Assembly: GCF_049306965.1 (NCBI RefSeq)
Contig: NC_133197.1
Location: forward strand, 1,557,501 to 1,621,500
Direction of reading: 5' to 3'
Source of the DNA: Danio rerio
Lineage: Eukaryota > Chordata > Actinopteri > Cypriniformes > Danionidae
DNA: 64,000 bases
Positions 10,895 through 22,681 of this stretch are shown piece after piece. Position 1 is the first letter of the stretch. Every line of letters starts with the position of its first letter. The notes beneath the pieces are model-generated. The model was not told the DNA's origin. It searched no databases and saw only the letters and a list, made by a program, of their open reading frames with translations. The position numbers and the translations under genes were made by a program.

Positions 10895-11035
10895 TCAGTG
10901 TGTATGGGTGTTTCCCAGTGATGGGTTGCGGCTGTAAGGGCATCTGCTGCGTAAAACATGCTGGATAAGTTGACGGTTCATTTTGCTGTGGTGATCCAGG
11001 ATTAATAAAGGGACTAAGCTGACAAGAAAATGAAT
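10895..11035 (+). mobile_element. DANA SINE, 3' half
   Basis: Starts at GTGTATGGGTGTTTCCCAGT, continues through GGGTTGCGGCTGTAAGGGCA and ends GGGACTAAGCTGACAAG plus an ATGAATGA-like tail. Confidence 0.85.
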
Positions 11036-11047
11036 GAACATCATTCA

Positions 11048-11335
11048 TCCTTAGTCCCTTACTTCATCACAGTGGAATGAACCACCAACTATTACAGCAT
11101 ATGTTTTAAGCAGCCGATGCCTTTCCAGCCGCAACCTAGTACAAGGAAACACACTTATACACTACGGCCAATTTAGTTAATTCCCTTATAGCACATGTGT
11201 TTGGACTGTGGGGAAACCAGAGCACCCAGAGAAAACCCACTGCAAACAAAAATGCCAACTGGATCTGCTGGGACTTGAACCAGCGACCTTGCTGTGAGGT
11301 GACAGTAGCCACCTTACAAACTGCGTCGCCGGTTG
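11048..11335 (-). mobile_element. DANA SINE, nearly full length, inverted
   Basis: Minus-strand copy running from the GGGACTAAG tail (11048) to the tRNA-like head (CTCACAGCAAGGTCGCTGG, near 11300). It forms an inverted pair with the copy at 10895. Confidence 0.85.
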
Positions 11336-11339
11336 TCTT

Positions 11340-11654
11340 CTAAACACATATTTTGTTGTTGTTTTGCAACACAGTAGTTATAGGTGTCTTTAAAATAGAC
11401 AATACTCATGCTAACATCTAGAAAGTATTTACATTTCAAGGGACTTTTAAAATATTATCTGTAATTCTGCTTATGTTCCATCAAATCATTTAGTAATTTT
11501 TTTTAATTAATTTTTTTTGTCATGTTTTTACGAGACCTGGGTTTGATTTCTGATGTTATTTGTTCAAATAATAGTAATAATAATCAAACATCATTGGTTT
11601 TATGCATGAAATATTGAAAATAAAATATACTCACAAATACAAGCTTATTTTCAT
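11340..11654. other. Gene-free spacer
   Basis: AT-rich, no recognised feature. Confidence 0.4.
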
Positions 11655-11913
11655 CTTAAAAGCAGCTGAGATCAGCCAAATATAATGAGTGTTATTATTA
11701 AGCTATAAAATTCACCTGCTGTAATGATCAGTTATTACTTTATCTGATTGAAATTAACGCTATTACTCATTTTAAACAGCGATGTCATGTTTCCATAGCT
11801 ACATGTTTATTTACAGCGCCTTGTGTTGTTAAAAATCATACGGGGTCCTTTAAGCGCAGATTTCCGGTTCCGGTTGCTTTTATCCAGTTCGCGGCAAACC
11901 CGCCTGCTGAGAG
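11655..11913 (+). promoter_or_regulatory. Promoter and non-coding exon 1 of MSKPQ-type ZNF gene B
   Basis: Paralogous to 6205-6453. Shared blocks are GCTGAGATCAGCCAAAT, CAGCGATGTCATGTTTCCAT, TTGTTAAAAAT, CCTTTAAG, a TTCCGGTTCCGGTTGC ETS-like block and GAG|GTGAGTGATTTAG. Donor GT at 11914. Confidence 0.6.
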
Positions 11914-12830
11914 GTGAGTGATTTAGCTCCGTCTAAATACAGTAATGTGGGTTTTGATTATTGTGATAATACATAAAATGTACGAGCGGGCGCAGCCACT
12001 AGAAGCTTTTCGGCTCCAGACTTCCGGTCTCATTTACTGTCATTTCTTTTTAGACGTTAAAACGGCTCGTTTTGCTGCTTCATGTTGCAAACTGATCTTT
12101 CATATTATTGTATTATACTTTTTATACATAGCTAGAAAGACACTTGTTTGTAGAGTAAGCGGTTTGACCGTTTTCTGCCGATTATTATTGCTAGTCATTT
12201 CTCTCATAGACAACTGAATAGGAAGTTCTTAAGCAAAGTCAACGGTAATCAACAGCTCTAATCAATAATTGGGGAGAGCGGGGCACAGATATGAGTGACA
12301 CTTTTTGGTTGTGGCCAAATAATGAACAAAGTAATGGGGTTAGACAAACCTTATTTTTTTATATCAACAACACACAAGCCTCTGGTTTTATGTGGGGATG
12401 GGGAGTCGACTCCAAAAGAGTCGATTCTATGACTCTCAATCGACCAACTACTAATTGACTCCCAGAGTCGAGTCTGTTGTACAGTAGTGATGGGAAGTTT
12501 GGATCATTTTACTGACTCGTATCTTTGAGTCTCGTTCATCGAAACAAATCTTTTGCCAATATAATTTGCCAATATAATATTAAAATGTTATGAATTGCTT
12601 CCAAACGCTTCTACAACCATTTCAAAGGTGGATCACACAACAGACAAGTCATGAATAGAATACTTTAAGAAAGAAATTAGTCATTCATTGTTTACCTGCT
12701 CTTTTTGTCTATAGTGATATGTTGTCTCTGCTCAGCTCACCTCTTCATGTCAAACTTGAGTGGTTCGTTCTCGTGACTGACAGTAGGGCTTTAACTAACG
12801 ATTATTTTAATAATCGATGAATCGGATAGT

Positions 12831-13169
12831 AGGGCGAGGCAGTAGGTAGTGCTGTCGCCTCACAGCAAGAAGGTCGCTGGTTCGAACCTCGGCTCAGTTG
12901 GCGTTTCTGTCTGGAGTTTGCATGTTCTCCCTGCATTCGCGTGGGTTTCCTCCGGGTGCTCCGGTTTCCCCATAGTCCAAAGACATGTGGTACAGGTGAA
13001 TTGGGTAGGCTATAATTGTTTATAGTGTATGTGTGTGAATGAGTGTATGGGTTGTGGCTGGAAGGGCATCCGATGCATAAAAACTTGCTGGATAAGTTGG
13101 TGGTTCATTCTGCTGTGGCGACCCCGGATTAATAAAGGGACTAAGCCAACAAGAAAATGAATGAATGAG
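12831..13169 (+). mobile_element. DANA SINE, full length with target duplication
   Basis: Starts AGGGCGAGGCAGTAGGTAG and ends in an ATGAATGAG tail. Target duplication TCGGATAGT at 12822-12830 and 13170-13178. Confidence 0.92.
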
Positions 13170-13744
13170 TCGGATAGTAAAAAAAAGCATTAATTTCCAA
13201 CTATTTTTCAAAAAAACGCTCACTGAGCTTTTATAATAATATTAATATTAAACTTAGTAGTTTTGTCCTGTTTTCAATCCAAATATCTAAATATTTTTAA
13301 ATCAAGATACACACTAGACAGATGAAGTAGCATAATAAATTATGTCTTGTTTTCTGGAAAAAAAAAACACCTCAAAATAAAGTGATTGTTTGCTTAAAAC
13401 AAGTCAAATTATTTATGAATTGGGTAAGAAAAATAATCTTAATGAGATAATCTCAAACAGAAGTTTACCAGTTCACATAAGCGTGTAAGTGATCATATTC
13501 TATAACGAGATGGGTGTAGCGGCTTTCCAATGCCGCTATTGTTGGAAGAGTGAGCAAGTTTTTAACGCGTAAAAGTCAGAGTCCGTAAGCAAAATAGATG
13601 CAAATAAAAACGTCTTTATTTTCCAATTAACTTCCAATCAACAGAATTACTTAATCTTTTTCCTTGATCTGTATGCACACTTCTCTGTTACCTTGAGTTG
13701 AGTTGAATTACACTCAGTTACGAGACGAGACGGTCAAAAACTGA

Positions 13745-14279
13745 AGCTGCGTCCCAAATGGCACACTATGCACTCATGCACTATGTACTTATGCACTTAC
13801 ACACTCAACAGGATAGTATATGTATGTAGTGTCGTCCCAAATGGCACACTAATGTTTTTTTTACTAAGCGGAAATTCAAACCGTTTCCCTGATGACGTTT
13901 GACGGTTGCCAAATCATTGAAGTAAACGGCCGAATTATCAAATAATACCTGCCATGAGTTTTGCCGCATTCACCATCGGGAGGCGCTATAATCACTCTCG
14001 TAGGAGAATTCTGCTTTCACCATCCAAATTAAATAAAGTTATTCAACATGTGCGTCCGATAGCTCCGCCCCTTCCGCTACGTAAGCAAACCTGCGGTCGT
14101 TGAGTGCGTGAAGTGTCCATCATTACACACTTCATTTTACCGGCTGAATGAGTGCATCATCCGGGTAATTAAAGTGCACTTATTATTTTTAGAGTTTTCA
14201 GTGTGAACGCACTACTTACACTGTTTATACTACAAAATGGCGTAGAATAGTGCATAAGTATGCGATTTGGGACGCAGCT
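13745..14279 (+). mobile_element. TIR element (AGCTGCGTCCCAAAT family), copy 1
   Basis: Starts AGCTGCGTCCCAAATGGCAC and ends GCGATTTGGGACGCAGCT. A near-identical inverted copy lies at 59519-60047. Non-coding, about 535 bases; superfamily not assigned. Confidence 0.8.
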
Positions 14280-15308
14280 CGAGTGCTTCCTACCAACACT
14301 GTCTTCCTCCTTGCAGTGGCGCCACAGTTATATAGTGTCGTACTGACACCTTGTGGCCAATCGCCAATATACAATGTATGGCTCCTACAATGGGCGTCGC
14401 CATGTTTACTTGCGGCCGCACGTTTTTCTCATTCATAAAAAGCAGAACGCGCAGGATTCAGCACATAAATTCACCTGGTATTCCCCTAATACATGCAAGT
14501 AAGTGGCTGGTGAACTTAGAGAAGAATAGATTCAACTTATTATGTGTAATGTGTATCTGATATGAATAAAACACATCGGCAGATTATATTTGAATGGATT
14601 GTTAGATCTACTTGTGTGTTTTGCAAACGCTAAATGTTTTGTTTTACCAGTAAGTGTGTGTATTTACATGTCTAAAACATAAAATAAGCATTAGGCGGTT
14701 AAAACGCTGCATAATTATGATAATATGACACGTCTTTCTCAGTGTTTTTTAATAATCAAAAATCTCCGTGTCGCACACCACAACGAATCCATTATGAAAT
14801 TCGTTGCCAGTGCTTTTAGTAATGGATTTTTATCAATTTAATCGATTCATTGTTGCAGCCCTAACTGACTGTCACATATGATCTTAACCAATGCACACAG
14901 TTTGAGCCGAAAGGAGCCATGATTAGTTCACCTTTTGAGACTTCTGGTTTTCGAGTCGTTCGTTCGTCACGTGACTGTATGTAAAGAGAGATGACTTAGG
15001 CTGTTTCTCAATATGCGTTCTTCAGCAAGCTTGCGTCCTCGTGTTCTCATGTAACATCATCATCAACTGCCATTTTATATTTGTGTAAAATAATCAGACA
15101 TTGACAGTGCAGTGTAATGTGATTTCAGCGACATTTCACAACGAATGTTTTGAAAATAACGACTGTAAGATCCGTGTGTCTTGATCATGAATTGAGATTT
15201 AGAAAATTGCTCAAATCATCATGAATTAATGTAGTTGTTGTTTACTTTCACTTTCTGTTTCACTCCTTTACAGTGCAGTGTTCCTACCTTTATTTCAGAC
15301 ACACCGTC

Positions 15309-16331
15309 ATGTCTAAACCACAGGGGAACACATGTGAAGAGAAGACAAAATACAAGCAATGTTTAATCTGCACTGAGTGCGGGAAGAGTCTGTCGTGCAA
15401 AAAGACGTTTAACCGTCACATGATGATTCACAGCGGAGAGAAACCGTACACATGCACCGAGTGTGGGACGGGTTTCAGACGACTATCAAGACTTAAACAG
15501 CACATGATGATCCACACCGGAGAGAAACCGTACTCATGTGCCCAGTGTGGGACGAGCTTCAGACAGTTATCCTCCCTTAATCAACACATGCTGGTCCACA
15601 CTGGAGAGAGACCACACACGTGTGCTCAATGCGGGGCGAGTTTCAGAAAATCCCACCACCTTAGACGACACGCGCTGATTCACACCGGAGAGAAACCATT
15701 CGGATGTACGCAGTGTGAGAAGAGTTTCAGACAGTTGTACCAACTTAATCGACACACGATGATCCACACCGGAGAGAAAACACACGTATGTACTCAGTGC
15801 GGGAAGAGTTTCAGAGACTCTCCACACCTTAATCAACACATGCTGGTCCACACTGGAGGGAGACCGTACACGTGTGCTCAGTGCGGGGAGAATTTCAGAC
15901 AACTAAACCAGCTTAAGCAGCACCGGCTGATCCACACTGGAGAGAGGCCGCACAGATGTGATCAATGCGACAAGACTTTCTTTTGGGCTTCACAGCTAAG
16001 GGACCATCTTAGAGTTCATACAAATGAGAGGCCTTATTCGTGTCCTGAGTGTGGGAAGCGCTTTAAACAGCAGACCGGTTTGAGACATCATGAGAAGATC
16101 CACACTGGAGTGAGGGAGCACATGTGCTCCGAGTGTGAGAAGACTTTTATTACAGCTGGACAATTGAAACAGCACGAGATGATCCACACTGGAGAGAAAC
16201 CGTACACATGCACTCAGTGTGGGCAGAGTTTCAGGCAATCAGCTAAACTTAAACAACACATGGTGATCCACACTAGAAAAAGAAGTGAGCCAAATGACAC
16301 ACCCAGTCCTGGGAGCAACCATAGACTGTAA
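15309..16331 (+). CDS. C2H2 zinc-finger protein, MSKPQ type (gene B)
   Basis: 340 residues. The leader MSKPQGNTCEEKTKYKQ precedes eleven consecutive C2H2 fingers, from LICTECGKSLSC to YTCTQCGQSFRQ, mostly with TGEKP or TGERP linkers (one SGEKP, one TGGRP, one TNERP, one TGVRE), and a polar tail ending SNHRL. The start at 15309 is chosen by the shared MSKPQ start with gene A. A good acceptor lies at 15271-15273 (CTCCTTTACAG), and a second AG at 15297-15298 (TTTATTTCAG) could shorten the leader. Exon 1 is at 11655-11913, so intron 1 is about 3.4 kb and holds the hAT nest. Tandem paralogue of gene A with four more fingers. No effector domain seen; expected nuclear DNA binder. Confidence 0.92.
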   Translation: MSKPQGNTCEEKTKYKQCLICTECGKSLSCKKTFNRHMMIHSGEKPYTCTECGTGFRRLSRLKQHMMIHTGEKPYSCAQCGTSFRQLSSLNQHMLVHTGERPHTCAQCGASFRKSHHLRRHALIHTGEKPFGCTQCEKSFRQLYQLNRHTMIHTGEKTHVCTQCGKSFRDSPHLNQHMLVHTGGRPYTCAQCGENFRQLNQLKQHRLIHTGERPHRCDQCDKTFFWASQLRDHLRVHTNERPYSCPECGKRFKQQTGLRHHEKIHTGVREHMCSECEKTFITAGQLKQHEMIHTGEKPYTCTQCGQSFRQSAKLKQHMVIHTRKRSEPNDTPSPGSNHRL

Positions 16332-16626
16332 AAACGGGCAAAGAGGCAGGGTGTGGGGGGAGAATTTTGCTTTGGGTGAAATGCTTAACAAGTCGTTTAT
16401 GTATTGATCATAATGCATTTAAAAACACAGATTTAGGCGGCAGACTTATGGCCTCACAGCAAGAAGGTCACTGGTTCAAGCCTCAGCTGGGCAAGTTGGC
16501 ATTTCTGTGTGGAGTTTGCATGTTCTCCCCGTGTTGGCGTGGGTTTCCTCTGGGTGCTCCGGTTTTCTCCATAATCCAAACACATGTGGTATAGGGGAAT
16601 TGGGTCAGCTAAATTGTTGGTAGTGT

Positions 16627-18565
16627 CATACCTGTCAACATTGGGATGTTAAAAAAAAGGGATATGCCCACCATAATAAGGGATACCCCTTAAGTAAACA
16701 GTGAAATAGTCAGTAATATATTTTTTTTATTATTATTATCTACAAAAGAAAAAATAAATATATAAATTAGCAGCAAATACATTAGCAATCAGGGGTCCGT
16801 TCTTCGTACCTCGCTTAAATGATCTAAGATGATTTGGCAGATCCTGGATCTTTTAATCTTGATAACTGATCTCTCGCTAATTTGGTTCTTCAAACAAGTT
16901 CGCGAATCAGATTAGAATGTCTGGATAAACTGATCTGAGATCGCTGCGTGTGTTGTGAAGGACAGATCTATCCATCCTCGAAATCATGATCAGCAATGCA
17001 ACGATGACAGCGTAATGGCATCATCTGATTAATATTCAATTATCCATGTGAGCAAAATTACATCAAATTAGCAGTAAACGGCTTGTTAAATATGACACAC
17101 AATAACTTTCCACATTTGTTGTGAGCTGCAGGCTTTACACTTTCATGTGTCGAGAGTATTCATCATGTATTTCAATGCAAATCAACGTATTTAGTTCCAC
17201 ATTTAGAAAAGATTTTCTTTATTATAGTACAGTTTTTTAATCGGTGTAAAGAATAACTGGTTGTTTCCAAAAGCATTTTGATATTGGTAAAGGCGTCTGC
17301 AACTTTTGTGAAGCATCAAATCACCGGCATATTAACTGTGAAAACATGTTCATGACTGCATAAATGTATTATTGCTTTAAAAAAAGTCACATATTGTGCA
17401 TTTCTATTATACACAATTTGTACTAAAGCGATCTAAAAAGTTCATATCAATAAGTTTTCTCTGTGCACCACCAGATGGCAGTCTTTGTATTTTCATTTCG
17501 AGGGTGCAGATTGCATACGTTTTATTAATATGTATAACTTTATTTATTTTATTAATGACTATAACTTTATATATATATAGTTAAAAACTATTTACTATTT
17601 TCCCAAGTGTATATAACTACTACTGTAAGAAAATATCAGAACTCGGTACATACTTACTGTATCTTTGCTTGAACTGAGCAGATCTAATCCTGTTTATATG
17701 AATTGAACCTGCTCCCGATCAGGTTTGACCTAGCAGATCTGTTGCCATGACAACAACTCTCGGATCAGCTTTGAAGAACGAAACGATCCTGGATCGTGTC
17801 AAATCGTCAATATCCAAATCCAGCTAACTGAGTAATCCACGTACGAAGAACGGACCCCAGCTCAGCTTATTAAATAATAGCTATTATAATGAAATAGAAT
17901 CAAATTCTCATAAGGAGTTTCTTCACTGTATAATTTACACATTCTGATTAAAGAGCAACCAATAAATCTCATTTATTTAAATTTTTCGTTTGATTACATT
18001 AACATCTAACAATATAATGAAGGAATTTAAGTCATTTAAGACGAAATTAGTTGTATTTGAAAAAAAAAAAAACACCAACATCGACATCTTTATATGTTAT
18101 TATTATTATTAATTATGTGTATATGTCTGTTTAAACATGCACCCAAAAGCCACTTTCACTCTGCTACAAATCACACGTATAGAGTCCGTTTGGGAAACAG
18201 CGTCTATTTATCACTATACAGCGCGTCAGCTGACAGTCATGAACCATTAAATGTTTTGAGGATTGCATAGGGGGGGTGACGGCAGGGAATCGCGCTGTTA
18301 TTATATTTATTTCAAAGTGTTTTTGTGGCTAAACAAAGCGAAAGCACAGAACAGACTCGCATTTAGGAGCAAGGGGCGGCCCCTAGTGGTTTGGCAGTAT
18401 GGGTTGCGTATAGGGAGGCTCGACTCATTAATGTTTCTTGCAGCTTTTCAGAAAAAGACTGAAAATACGGTAGAAATATGGGAAAATACCTGTACGGGAT
18501 GATAGCAGGATAGAATTGTAAAATACGGGAGAATCCCGGGAAAAACAGGAGGGTTGACAGGTATG
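16627..18565. mobile_element. TIR element (CATACCTGTCAAC family), copy 1
   Basis: CATACCTGTCAACA at the left is mirrored by GGTTGACAGGTATG at the right, next to a CCCGGGAAAAACAGG motif. It disrupts a DANA SINE and itself carries the element at 16792-17858. A related copy is at 25403-26551. Confidence 0.82.
16792..17858. mobile_element. TIR element nested in the CATACCTGTCAAC element
   Basis: GGGGTCCGTTCTTCGTAC at the left is mirrored by GTACGAAGAACGGACCCC at the right. The interior is rich in GATC-containing motifs (GATCCTGGATC near both ends). No coding region found. Confidence 0.85.
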
Positions 18566-18751
18566 TGAATGAGTGTATGGGTGTTTCCCAGTGATAGGTT
18601 GCAGCTGAAAGGACATCAGCTGCAGATGTACATATGCTGGATAAGTTGGTGGTTCATTCCATTGTGGCGACCACTGATTAATAAAGGAACTAAGCTGAAA
18701 AGCAAATGAATTAATTAATGAAAACAGACTTAATGCATTTAACTTGATTAA

Positions 18752-19507
18752 AGGGCCAAGTGGGTGGGTGCAGCTTTGTTTAGGTGGGAGTGTCGATTGG
18801 CGAAAGAGGGAAGGGTTTGCATTAAAAAAGGAGTTTCACTCCTGCACTTGCTGATTTTTACAGAGGCTAAATAAACACACAGACGCAGAGGAGAAAGACA
18901 GTGACTGTGTTTACATGGACATCAGTGATCAAATTATTTGCCAAATTATTAATTTGTGGACTTTAACTGCAGTTCGGCACTTTCACTTTCATTCAGGAAC
19001 ATTTCATGCACGCCCCCGTGACAAATGAGATATGGGATGCGAGGAACTGCTGGAAGAGTGTAGTTTTAATGGAATGTTTGATACCGCATGCCGTATGAGA
19101 GAAATAAAACCCTCGGGTAAACAATGTTTCATGCTTTCCTATTCTAAACTTATACTGGTTTAGCAAACAATGACCGACACACAGCCTAGTTGCCACCACA
19201 TCATTCCTTCCATTACCAAACTTATTTCTAATAACGCCCACACATCCTTGAATACAATGCATATGTCTGCCTTTTCTCCATTATCCCACTCCCTCTGCCA
19301 TACCTGTTTACACAAGGATCTAATCGCTGTGATGTAGCTTTAAAATTTCTTTTCACACTGGAAGAACGAATTTGCTGGAAATAACGCAAAAACAACCAAT
19401 TTTCACTTTTTAGTGAGATATACGAGTCCTAATAGTGTTATAGCAGTGTGGGGCACATATATGACTGTCAACATCTCAAAACATGTGTTTTGCTGTTTCG
19501 TGACCCT
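18752..19507 (-). mobile_element. TTAA-flanked element, copy 2, inverted and shortened
   Basis: TTAA (18748-18751) then AGGGCCAAG at one end and GTTTCGTGACCCT at the other. The interior matches the inverse of the 2068-3269 copy, for example the GTTTACATGGACATC stretch. Confidence 0.7.
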
Positions 19508-19551
19508 TTTCTACAAGAGCAAGTGTTGTTATTTTCAAATATAGCCTGTGT

Positions 19552-20135
19552 TAGTAATGATTCACTACATTTATATAGCATTTTCAGGACACTCAAAGTG
19601 CTTTACACATTTTTTGGGGGGTAATCTGCTCATCCACCACCAGTGTGCAGCTTCCACCTGGATGATGTGACGGCATGATGATATGAGGATGTTTACCCTG
19701 CTGAAAAATCTAGCTTAAACCAGCCTAGGATGGTTGGCTGGTTTTAGCTGGTCGACCAGCCTGGTTTTAGGGGGGGCTTTGGCCACTTCCAAGCTGGTTT
19801 CCAGCCATTTCTGGTTTCCAGACAGGCTGGGAGATGACCAGCTTGACCAGCCTAGCTAGCCTGAAAGCCCAGCCAAAACCAGCTATGTCCAGCTTAAACC
19901 AGGCTGGTCAAGCTGGTTTTAGATTGTTTTAGCTGACCAGCTAAGACCAGGCTGGAAATTGCTGGAAACCAGCCTGGAAGTGGCCAAAACCCCTCTGAAA
20001 CCAGGCTGGTCGACCAGCTAAAACCAGCCAACCATCCTAGGCTGGTTTAAGCTGTGTTTTTTTAGCAGGGTATAAGGCCATGATGGACAGAGGCCAGTGG
20101 GCAAATTTGGTCAGGATGTTGGGGGGTTTGTTGTT
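19552..20135 (-). mobile_element. SINE3 (5S-derived) 3' fragment split by a MITE
   Basis: 19552-19693 and 20073-20135 match, on the minus strand, the tail and middle of the SINE3 at 43976-44564 (AAGCGCTTT...TATAAAT tail, CATCATCCAGGTGGAAGC, TTGCCCACTGGCCT). The 5S head is missing. Confidence 0.7.
19696..20070. mobile_element. Tc1/mariner-type fold-back MITE, 375 bp
   Basis: Long palindrome from CCCTGCTGAAAAATC to TTTTTTTAGCAGGG, flanked by TA on both sides (19694-19695 and 20071-20072), as mariner-type insertions are. It interrupts a SINE3 fragment. A split relative is at 6806-8480. Confidence 0.85.
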
Positions 20136-20900
20136 GTTTTTATTTTTTATTTTTTGGCTTTTTTTATTGGAACGTTCATCAATAATACAAAAATCTAAAG
20201 AAAAGGTACAAATCCAACAAAAGTAGACAATGGAACAAACCAAAAAAGAAAGAAAAGATTATGCCAGGGGCAATATGAATTAAAAAATCACTTTAAATCT
20301 ATCATAAACCTAGGTCACAGTAATGCTTACAAGATCACATACAATACAGTCCTCTGGGTATAACAGAAAAGAGACAATACTGTAAGATTCACATAGTGTT
20401 GCTGATTTTAAAGCTTTAACTTTGCTGGAGGTGGAGACTGTATTTAAATAATATTTCAAATCTTTACAAAAATAAGAAAAAGGGGCTTTACAGACAAAAA
20501 AAATCGCATTTGTGTATAAAACATTTAGCTACTAAAATAAACAGATTTATTAGAAAATGTTTAACTTTATCAACATGATAAAAAGAAAAAAACATCCTTG
20601 TATGACAAAGAAAAATTATCTAAAAGAGATACACGTATAAATAAACTGAATTCTTTCCAAAAAATCTTAACATGGGCATATTCCCAAAAAAAGGATCGAC
20701 AGATTCATCTACTAATCCACAAAAGGGGATCCTTTTCAGTTAGCATTTTTTTTAAATATAAACATTCAATGGATAAACTCGATGTAGCAATTTGAATGAA
20801 ACCTCTTTAATCTTATTTGTGATTAAAAAAATGTTGGGTAAAGATCACACAATTTTCCAAGAAATATCATGAAAGAAATAGGTTTGTTATTGTTAGCACG
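20136..20900. other. Gene-free AT-rich spacer before U1
   Basis: No recognised repeat or coding exon; several A-rich and T-rich runs. Confidence 0.4.
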
Positions 20901-20916
20901 ACCCGTCTCGCCGTGA

Positions 20917-20966
20917 TGACGTCAGCACTTGACGCTTTCATTCAGCGTCGAGTCTTCAGAGCTGAG
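20917..20966 (+). promoter_or_regulatory. U1 CRE-containing core promoter and non-coding exon 1
   Basis: TGACGTCA at 20917-20924, then TCAGCGTCGAGTCTTCAGAG and CTGAG|GTGAGT with the donor GT at 20967. The same block recurs in U2-U5. The next 160 bases of intron 1 are also strongly conserved between units. Confidence 0.75.
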
Positions 20967-21809
20967 GTGAGTGGTTTTTGCCTTTTCTCGTGTTTACTCA
21001 ACAATAAAACACACTTTACAGTTTATTAAAGCGACAATCTGCGACTAGTTTCTGCATGGAGTTCACCTCTATCTGTGTGTCTGCCGACCAAAACAATACA
21101 GCAGGCGGAGAGCAGCTCTGAGAGGACAACATGAGTGAATGTGTTTTACTTTGTTAGTGCGTTTAAGTTTGTACGTGTATTTGTAATTTCACAAAGTATG
21201 ATCTGTGAAGGGATATAAATAGCAGATATATGGATGAGCTTTGACAGAGAATTCATTCAATGATTATGGAGCTCTTTATTTTGTAAACGTTGATGGTTTC
21301 CTGCTCTCTGTAGGCTACATAACGTTAGCGAATTGACTTGCTACTCCCAATAATCTAATTACATTGTACGAATGGTTACTAGGAATATTAAACTAGATAT
21401 TGATGTAATGCTAAAGAAAACTATATCACAGTTGGTAATTAAACGATTGTAATCGTTTGATTCTGCAAACAGTATAAAACAGACTGATCTGCTGATCCTG
21501 AGTGTCTGTTAAATGAGTGTTTATAGTCTGAGGCTCATCAGTATTATCAGAGCTGCTGAAATCCTCTTTATTTCATGTCAATAGTTTCTGTTTTTCCTTT
21601 ATTCATTATACTGATACTCAAATTGTCACATTAAGGTAATTATATTGGTGTCAGCTGACTTGAACAAATTATATAGTCACATATTGTATCACTGATGAGA
21701 TATCCTGTGATTTATTTAATCAGAGTAAATGAATCAGATTTCTCTGTTTCTTCTCCTGAAGCTCCATCAGTAAAAGACAAAGCAAAGTTTATTGAAGGAC
21801 AGTGAGAAG

Positions 21810-21864
21810 ATGAGTGATCCAGAACCCTGCAGAATCAAACAGGAAGAGACTGAAGAACTAATAG
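21810..21864 (+). CDS. U1 FiNZ leader exon
   Basis: Encodes MSDPEPCRIKQEETEELI plus the first base of the next codon (phase 1), followed by donor GTTTGT at 21865. The 5' leader begins at about 21762 after a CTCCTGAAG acceptor. This is the fish N-terminal peptide that defines the FiNZ zinc-finger family; it resembles a KQE-type sumoylation or acidic motif (IKQE), which is inference. Confidence 0.9.
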
Positions 21865-22039
21865 GTTTGTGTTTATTCATTACTCTTCAATAATGAGGAT
21901 GAAGTACAGTGAGGTGGTTAATCTTAAAGTTCTTCATCAGTTTTAGTACATGCTAATATTATCTTTTACTTTACATTAACAGTTTCTGTTTAGAATATGT
22001 CACCCACATTAACTTTACAACTCAAACAAGGTTATTTAA

Positions 22040-22327
22040 AGGGTCACGAAACACCAAAACACATTTTTTGAGCTGTTGATAGTCGTATATGTGTCCCACA
22101 CTGCCTAAAACACTATTAGGACACCTATATTTCACTAAAAAGTGTAAATTTGTTGTTTTTGCATTATTTCAAGCAAATTCGTACTTCCGGTTTGAAACGA
22201 ATTTTTAAAGCTGCGTCACGGCCATGACATAATAGCGTGTATTCCAGCGTGCAGACTGGACGTCTGTGCCAGAGTGTGTCTTATTACGTCGTACAGTGTG
22301 ATGCATTAATGCATGAGTAAGGCTTGG
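22040..22327 (+). mobile_element. TTAA-flanked element, copy 3, 5' fragment
   Basis: TTAA at 22036-22039 then AGGGTCACGAAACACC. It tracks the 2068 copy through GCATGAGTAAGGCTTGG and then stops at about 22327. Confidence 0.75.
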
Positions 22328-22345
22328 ATGGACAGGAGTGAAAAT

Positions 22346-22470
22346 CCACTCCTGTGTCATCCTCTACAAGAGTACCCAAAAAGTAGTACGGTTCACTTTT
22401 TGGTACTGTTTTACAGTGGAAACGTGCATAAAAGCGTACCATACCATTCAGTGGAAAGAGGCCATAAGGG
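22346..22470. mobile_element. Fragment of the GGCCTGTTTCCACT element family
   Basis: Ends CATTCAGTGGAAAGAGGCC with AAAGCGTACCA motifs, matching a terminus of the element at 29470-30615. Confidence 0.5.
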
Positions 22471-22681
22471 TTAACTGGTTCTGAGTTTAGTTTGGCGCTG
22501 TACAGGGTACTTTGTATTCCCTTAAAAATTGTATACATGTATAAAAAAAATTTCACACAAAACTTGAACCTAAAGTAAGCATTAATAGCATTGAAAAATG
22601 TTTAGATGAATTGTATGAGAATTCATGGTGAGCTGTGTTTAAAATTGACCACCAACTCAAGCCAAAAGCACAAGTGCTCTT

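Larger units (their letters stand above)
12784..14863. mobile_element. hAT-type element carrying two nested insertions
   Basis: The left end TAGGGCTTTAAC and right end GTTGCAGCCCTA are inverted and flanked by an 8-bp duplication with one mismatch (ACTGACAG at 12776-12783, ACTGACTG at 14864-14871). It lies in gene B intron 1. A DANA SINE (12831-13169) and a second TIR element (13745-14279) are inserted within it. The sequence before it (11914-12775) is otherwise unassigned, apart from GACTC-rich repeat motifs around 12400-12545. Confidence 0.75.
16433..18712 (+). mobile_element. DANA SINE split by a 1.9-kb transposon
   Basis: The head and middle (16433-16625) and the tail (18566-18712, from TGAATGAGTGTATGGGTG to AACTAAGCTG) are collinear halves of one SINE. 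Confidence 0.88.

Noticed and set aside
15567-15902. Minus-strand frame of 111 codons within gene B
   Set aside because: Antisense shadow of the zinc-finger repeats; the same happens at 9065-9418, 15996-16238, 24967-25188 and before 23328, 30926, 33499, 40429 and 51672.
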